In this document: piece after piece, positions 6,861-10,431 of the stretch | How positions within the stretch are numbered: the first letter of the stretch is position 1 | Layout: the number at the start of each line of letters is the position of its first letter | NCBI GenBank assembly: GCA_964636625.1 | Contig: CAZWUL010000033.1 | Coordinates: 1 to 10,431 of the forward strand | Length of the DNA stretch: 10,431 nucleotides | Source: CAZWUL01 sp964636625 | Lineage (GTDB): Bacteria; Atribacterota; Phoenicimicrobiia; Phoenicimicrobiales; Stramentimicrobiaceae | Direction of reading: 5' to 3' | Made by a program: the position numbers and the translations under genes | Notes under the pieces: model-generated | Databases searched by the model: none | Told to the model about the DNA's origin: nothing | What the model saw: only the letters and a program-made list of their open reading frames with translations

Positions 6861-6923
6861 AGATAAAATAGACCAGGATAATAACCAGTTTTAAACAAAT
6901 TTTCTTGGCCTATTTTATTTTTT
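6861..6923. terminator. Bidirectional terminator between convergent genes
   Basis: ATAAAATAGACCA (6863-6875) pairs with TGGCCTATTTTAT (6906-6918) with a single A/C mismatch in the rightward transcript, which becomes a G-U pair in the leftward one. The loop is 30 bases and AT-rich. Rightward, the second arm runs into T-rich DNA (6913-6923) that reaches the flippase stop codon. Leftward, the arm ends in a T-rich CTATTTTATCTATT. This fits shared termination of the TPR and flippase transcripts. Confidence 0.65.
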
Positions 6924-7980
6924 ATTGTTGGATTCTTATTATTTTTTCCTGTTCAGCCCATTTTTTTAATTCAAACAGACTTAATACTGCTCCAATAATG
7001 ATATTAATATAAAAAGTAAACAATCTCCAGCCCCCCACATATATTCCCAATAAATGCTCGGCAACAAAGAAAGAAAAGAGTGAGACAAACCCCAATTCAG
7101 CAGCGCCACTGCCACCAGGTGTAGGCAAAAATGGTAAAACAAAAAAGATTAACACCTGAATAATCATCACCAAAGCATAATCCACTTGGATTTCCATAGC
7201 TAATAAGAGCAATGTGGCAATAGAAAAATACAAAAACCAATATACAGCAGTATAAAGAAAAATTAAAAATAACTCCATTAGATTTTCCAGTAGCAGATTG
7301 AAACTTTTATTGAATTGAACTGCCTGAAATGCAAGCCATTCAATTTTCTGTTCAGCATCTGGTTTGTCAAAATACTTTTGTAATAAAGGAACTTTTCTTA
7401 ACCATTGAATAACTGAGTTGATTTTTTCTGGATTTCTTACAATCAGAATGAATAAAAAAATAGTTAATAAAGAAAAAAATATCGCGGCTACTAATAAAAG
7501 CCAGGATAGTAATTCATATTCTTCTACTGATTCTCTAAAATAAAAAAACAGAACAGGAGTCACAACCAAAAAAACAATGGTCTTAACAATTGGCCTAACC
7601 GTTGAAATCATAGTTGCTTTTCCTATAGGTATGCCGTTTTTTGTAAATAAGGCAATCTGGGCAGGAATAGTACCGGAGAAATACGGTGTGATTCCACCCA
7701 GAAAAAAACTAATATAAAATATTTTTACTGATTTCCAAAAGCCTATTTTTTCACCAATTGCTCTTGCAACAGTTTGAATTCTTAATCCTTCAACCATAAA
7801 TGCCAGAAATATCGCAACTGCAGCAAAAACCAAGTAACTTTCCTTCATATGCTGTAAACTTTTCAGGGTATTCTTGTCAATAGTTAATAAAAAAACTAAA
7901 AGGAATACTGCTATACCTATAGTAAGTGTAAGAATAAGGCCTTTAACTATATTTTTCCTGCTAAAAATATTTTTTTCCAA
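6922..7980 (-). CDS. Flippase-fold integral membrane protein (LPG synthase TM / UPF0104 family)
   Basis: About 352 residues, with roughly eight or nine hydrophobic segments (numbering from an upstream GTG: 22-40, 56-74, 93-112, 138-155, 165-187, 241-268, 276-292, 303-325, 328-344). The hallmark LPTPGGSGAAELGF (292-305) and the earlier GGITPYFSGTIPAQIALF (102-119) identify the lysylphosphatidylglycerol-synthetase TM-region family. Members move aminoacylated or glycosylated lipids, or act as uncharacterised flippases, in the inner membrane. The soluble aminoacyl-transfer domain of MprF is absent, so it cannot make lysyl-PG itself. The start is uncertain. GTG at 7999-8001 has no good SD, whereas TTG at 7978-7980 has GGAGA ten bases upstream, so I prefer TTG. 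Its partner enzyme is not in the window. Confidence 0.9.
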   Translation of the reverse strand: MEKNIFSRKNIVKGLILTLTIGIAVFLLVFLLTIDKNTLKSLQHMKESYLVFAAVAIFLAFMVEGLRIQTVARAIGEKIGFWKSVKIFYISFFLGGITPYFSGTIPAQIALFTKNGIPIGKATMISTVRPIVKTIVFLVVTPVLFFYFRESVEEYELLSWLLLVAAIFFSLLTIFLFILIVRNPEKINSVIQWLRKVPLLQKYFDKPDAEQKIEWLAFQAVQFNKSFNLLLENLMELFLIFLYTAVYWFLYFSIATLLLLAMEIQVDYALVMIIQVLIFFVLPFLPTPGGSGAAELGFVSLFSFFVAEHLLGIYVGGWRLFTFYINIIIGAVLSLFELKKWAEQEKIIRIQQ

Positions 7981-8200
7981 TATAATTCCGTCTCCAAACA
8001 CTATAATAATATCTCGTATGCTGAAAATTCCTGGTATAATCTGATATAATAAAATAATAAGGCAAGCGGTTAAATTTAATTATTAAAATAGGCGGCTAAT
8101 AAAAATATTAAAATATTATAATCAAATATCGAATATACTATATATTATTATAGGCTAAAAAAGCAAATAAGAAATTTAGTATTTTTTAGTAGCTTAGTAG

Positions 8201-8257
8201 CTGCCCCTGTTGATTTAGTAGTTATATCTTTCGACTATGCTATCAGGAAACAGGCAG
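8201..8257. repeat. Imperfect long hairpin
   Basis: Outer arms CTGCC-CC-TGTT (8201-8211) and AACAGGCAG (8249-8257) pair over 9 bp with a CC bulge. Inner arms (TGAT/ATCA and GTAGTT/GACTAT) extend the fold. There is no T-run on either side, so it is not a standard terminator. It could be a structured RNA, a relic of an inserted element, or chance. Confidence 0.3.
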
Positions 8258-8308
8258 AAATTCTGGTATTTTCACTACTTGAAATTTTTACAGTATATTT
8301 AGCCACAA

Positions 8309-8340
8309 TTATAAAATTTCCACTAATGATTATTTTATAA
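8309..8340. repeat. AT-only inverted repeat just downstream of the AOR gene
   Basis: TTATAAAAT (8309-8317) and ATTTTATAA (8332-8340) form a perfect 9-bp inverted repeat with a 14-base loop, ten bases beyond the AOR stop. Without GC pairs or a strong T-run it would be a weak terminator for the AOR transcript, but it is the best-placed candidate. Confidence 0.3.
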
Positions 8341-8349
8341 AGGATTCCA

Positions 8350-10278
8350 TTAGAAGTAATTATTTTTTCTAACTTGTTTAATATCTGGAATCAACCATTC
8401 TAATCCCAGCTCTACCAATTTGCCGTTGGACGGAATACCAGTCTGCCTATCCCAACCCATCATTTCATAGCGTAAAATAATAGCTTTTTTAAATTTTTCT
8501 TTATCAATGCCACCGGTTCCATCAAGTAACCCACCTTTAAAGTTTTGGAAAAATACCTCAGGTAATTTATCATCCTTTTCTGTAATTCCTTCTCTTAGAT
8601 TAAATATTCTTGCCATATTAATGGAACGTTCGCTAACCTTCATTAATTCATACCAGGTAACACTCCATCCAGTAATTGATTTAATTAACTCTATTAATTC
8701 ATCAAGGGTTCCAACACTTCTTGGTACATAACCAAAATCACATACACCCAAAATATCAAATAAAGACCATAAAAGGTCCAATTTTTTAAATAAGCCAACT
8801 TTTTTAGGGCCAATATCTGTAACATCAATATGTTCCAGAATGCCTAAACCTGCTGTCTGCTGTAAACCCCAGCTTTCTTCATCAGCAAAAAGAGTATCAT
8901 GGGCTGCTTTCATATGGTCTGCCCCATAGTCTGACAAGGCATACTGTAACCCTACACCTGTTTTTACCCTTGGGTCATGCATTGGCACTTCCTGTCCTTT
9001 TACCTGATGTATATATTTTTTTGATTTATCCCCTATTTCATTGGCAGCTCGTAGACTTCCTTTGGAAAGCAATTTTCCTATATCTTTTTCTTTGAATACA
9101 ATTTTTCTTATTAAACCCAGAATTGCTTCCTTATTCCCAAATTTAAGTTCAATACCATCAGTATCCTTTTTTGTCAACAAACCTTTTTCATAGCATTGCA
9201 TGGCAAAAGCAATAGTCATACCCATAGAGATAGTGTCTACAGCATATTGATTACATAATTGATTAGCCTTCGCAATATAATCTAAATCATCAATACCACA
9301 AAGAGGACCAAGAGCGACTAAACTCTCGTATTCCGGACCTCCCAACTCGGGCTTAATTTTTAAGGATGAATTTTCTGAGCGAACAATTCTTTTACATGCA
9401 ATTGGACAGGCATAACAAGTGCTATTACGGTCAAATATTCTTTTATGATACTCCTCTGATGATACCTTTTCAGCTCCCTCAAAATGATTATCAGACCAAT
9501 TTCTAGTCGGTAACCAACCAGCTTGGGATGCTCCATTTATTGTGGCAACTGTACCATATTCCCTAAGACCTCTACTTAATGGGTTCTTCATTACTCTTAT
9601 AGTAATATTTTTGGTAATTTTTCTTACTTTTTCAGGTGAATATTCCTTAATATCATTAGTCCCTCTTACTACAATTGCTTTTAACTTCTTTGATCCCATA
9701 ACCGCTCCCAGCCCATTACGTCCATTAAAGTGATGAAGTTCATTAACAATATTGGCAAAATATACCAAATTCTCTCCTGCAGGACCAATCTGTGCTATTC
9801 TTATTTTATTATCTGAACATTCTTCTCTTAAAAGCTCCTGGGTTTCTAGTGTATCCTTACCCCATAAATGTCTAGCATCTCTTATTTCAACTTGGTCATT
9901 TTTGATGAATATATATACAGGTTTTGAAGACATTCCTTTGATAACAATGGTATCAAATCCTGCTTTTTTAAGTTCCGGACCCCAGTAACCACCTGCTTCC
10001 GATTCACCCTGGGCATTTGTTAATGGTGACTTTGCACAAACAGTATAACGGTTAATCATGGGTGCTTTGGAACCTACAACAGCACTGGTAGCAAAAATCA
10101 AGGTATTACCAGGTGAGAGTGCATCTGTTCCTGGTTTCATTTCCTTTAACATATAATATAAACCTATACCTCTTCCACCCCAATATTTTCTATAAAATTT
10201 CTCATCAGGATTTTCTATGTGAACCTTTTTTTTACTTAAATCAACATGTAAAATATTTCCACAGTAACCATAACTCAT
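8350..10278 (-). CDS. Aldehyde:ferredoxin oxidoreductase family protein (tungsten/molybdenum bis-pterin enzyme)
   Basis: The 642-residue protein is in the AOR family size range (about 600-650). The 4Fe-4S ligands are Cys288, Cys291 and Cys295 (CYACPIAC) plus Cys513 in DILGVCDFG, which also forms the DxxGxC pterin-contact motif. Other landmarks are YWGGRGIGLYYM (32-43), NRYTVCAKSPLTNAQGESE (76-94), FNGRNGLGAVMGSKKLKAI (184-202), GGPEYESLVALGPLCG (313-328) and QEVPMHDPR (429-437). These cytosolic enzymes oxidise aldehydes to acids, passing electrons to ferredoxin; some work in reverse or on other substrates. The subfamily (AOR, FOR, WOR-type) cannot be fixed by eye. No ferredoxin-like or FAD partner subunit lies in view. 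The ATG at 10276-10278 follows AAAGGATG. It is 27 bases after the transketolase stop, so probably co-transcribed. Confidence 0.96.
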   Translation of the reverse strand: MSYGYCGNILHVDLSKKKVHIENPDEKFYRKYWGGRGIGLYYMLKEMKPGTDALSPGNTLIFATSAVVGSKAPMINRYTVCAKSPLTNAQGESEAGGYWGPELKKAGFDTIVIKGMSSKPVYIFIKNDQVEIRDARHLWGKDTLETQELLREECSDNKIRIAQIGPAGENLVYFANIVNELHHFNGRNGLGAVMGSKKLKAIVVRGTNDIKEYSPEKVRKITKNITIRVMKNPLSRGLREYGTVATINGASQAGWLPTRNWSDNHFEGAEKVSSEEYHKRIFDRNSTCYACPIACKRIVRSENSSLKIKPELGGPEYESLVALGPLCGIDDLDYIAKANQLCNQYAVDTISMGMTIAFAMQCYEKGLLTKKDTDGIELKFGNKEAILGLIRKIVFKEKDIGKLLSKGSLRAANEIGDKSKKYIHQVKGQEVPMHDPRVKTGVGLQYALSDYGADHMKAAHDTLFADEESWGLQQTAGLGILEHIDVTDIGPKKVGLFKKLDLLWSLFDILGVCDFGYVPRSVGTLDELIELIKSITGWSVTWYELMKVSERSINMARIFNLREGITEKDDKLPEVFFQNFKGGLLDGTGGIDKEKFKKAIILRYEMMGWDRQTGIPSNGKLVELGLEWLIPDIKQVRKNNYF

Positions 10279-10305
10279 AGAATATCATCCTTTCTTATTT
10301 TTCTA

Positions 10306-10431
10306 TTACTTGTTTTTTATTTTAATTATCTTTTGGGCTATCTTTTCGGCATCAAAACCCAAATATTGGGCAACTTCATCCCCAGGTCCACTTTCACCAA
10401 ATCTACGAATAAAAACTCCCAGAGACAGCTG
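10306..10431 (-). CDS. Transketolase, C-terminal end (partial)
   Basis: Only the last 41 codons are visible, entering from the right edge and ending in TAA at 10306-10308. The tail LGVFIRRFGESGPGDEVAQY followed by LGFDAEKIAQKI has the ending typical of transketolases, where RFGxSGPGDEV or RFGESG-type motifs are followed by a short helix. It could be a full-length enzyme or the C-terminal subunit of a split transketolase; the window cannot distinguish them. Transketolase moves two-carbon ketol units between sugar phosphates using thiamine diphosphate, a cofactor bound outside this fragment. The call rests on a short stretch, so it is less sure than its neighbours. Confidence 0.75.
   Translation of the reverse strand, partial: QLSLGVFIRRFGESGPGDEVAQYLGFDAEKIAQKIIKIKNK

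Larger units (their letters stand above)
8002..8349. other. Gene-poor AT-rich gap between the AOR and flippase genes
   Basis: This 348-base gap holds no confident gene. It contains tandem TATAAT-bearing decamers reading rightward (8031-8050), three TTAGTAG repeats (8186-8192, 8194-8200, 8215-8221), an imperfect hairpin (8201-8257) and an AT-only inverted repeat (8309-8340). A 72-codon plus-strand stretch without stops (8122-8340) has no usable start. It must also contain the flippase promoter, which I could not place convincingly. Confidence 0.6.

Noticed and set aside
1..10431. CRISPR array, insertion sequence, integrase, tRNA or toxin-antitoxin pair
   Set aside because: No regularly spaced repeats, transposase or recombinase motifs, tRNA-like cloverleaf or small paired ORFs were found when reading both strands.

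Overview
The window is AT-rich DNA from what looks like an anaerobic bacterium. Bacterial signs are near-consensus sigma-70 promoters, strong Shine-Dalgarno (SD) sites and a RecD2 helicase. Several enzyme families are shared with archaea and thermophiles: ApgM-type phosphoglycerate mutase, an M42 aminopeptidase, ComB phosphatase and an aldehyde:ferredoxin oxidoreductase (AOR). This mix would suit Atribacterota (OP9/JS1), Thermotogota-like bacteria or a deep clostridial lineage. That placement is inference; no rRNA or marker gene is present to settle it.

Layout. Nearly everything reads leftward (minus strand). Positions 1-448 hold the N-terminal part of an M42 metallopeptidase, with its own candidate promoter. 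Positions 606-5802 hold a likely operon, in transcription order yjbQ, a 9-codon leader ORF, recD2, apgM, comB and a HIT-family protein. Its gaps are 86 bases or less apart from stop/start overlaps, and each gene has a recognisable SD. Positions 5803-6102 are a divergent control region. It serves yjbQ leftward and an exported TPR protein rightward (6103-6834), which is the only convincing plus-strand gene. That gene converges on a flippase-fold membrane protein (6922-7980), and a shared inverted repeat at 6861-6923 probably terminates both. Positions 8002-8349 are a gene-poor gap with AT-rich inverted repeats, tandem promoter-like elements and a stop-free stretch with no start codon. Positions 8350-10431 hold an AOR-family tungsten enzyme preceded by the C-terminal end of a transketolase, 27 bases apart and probably co-transcribed.

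How they fit together. ApgM converts 3-phosphoglycerate to 2-phosphoglycerate, one step before phosphoenolpyruvate. ComB acts on phosphosulfolactate, which ComA makes from phosphoenolpyruvate and sulfite in methanogens, so a metabolic link is possible although comA is not in view. RecD2, YjbQ and the HIT protein are general maintenance functions. The AOR and transketolase suggest ferredoxin-linked aldehyde oxidation alongside sugar-phosphate metabolism. Most of the window is ordinary chromosomal housekeeping DNA. No mobile element, CRISPR array, tRNA, rRNA or defence system was seen. The less ordinary signals are the leader ORF overlapping the recD2 start, the operator-like palindrome near the TPR promoter, and the unexplained gap at 8002-8349.
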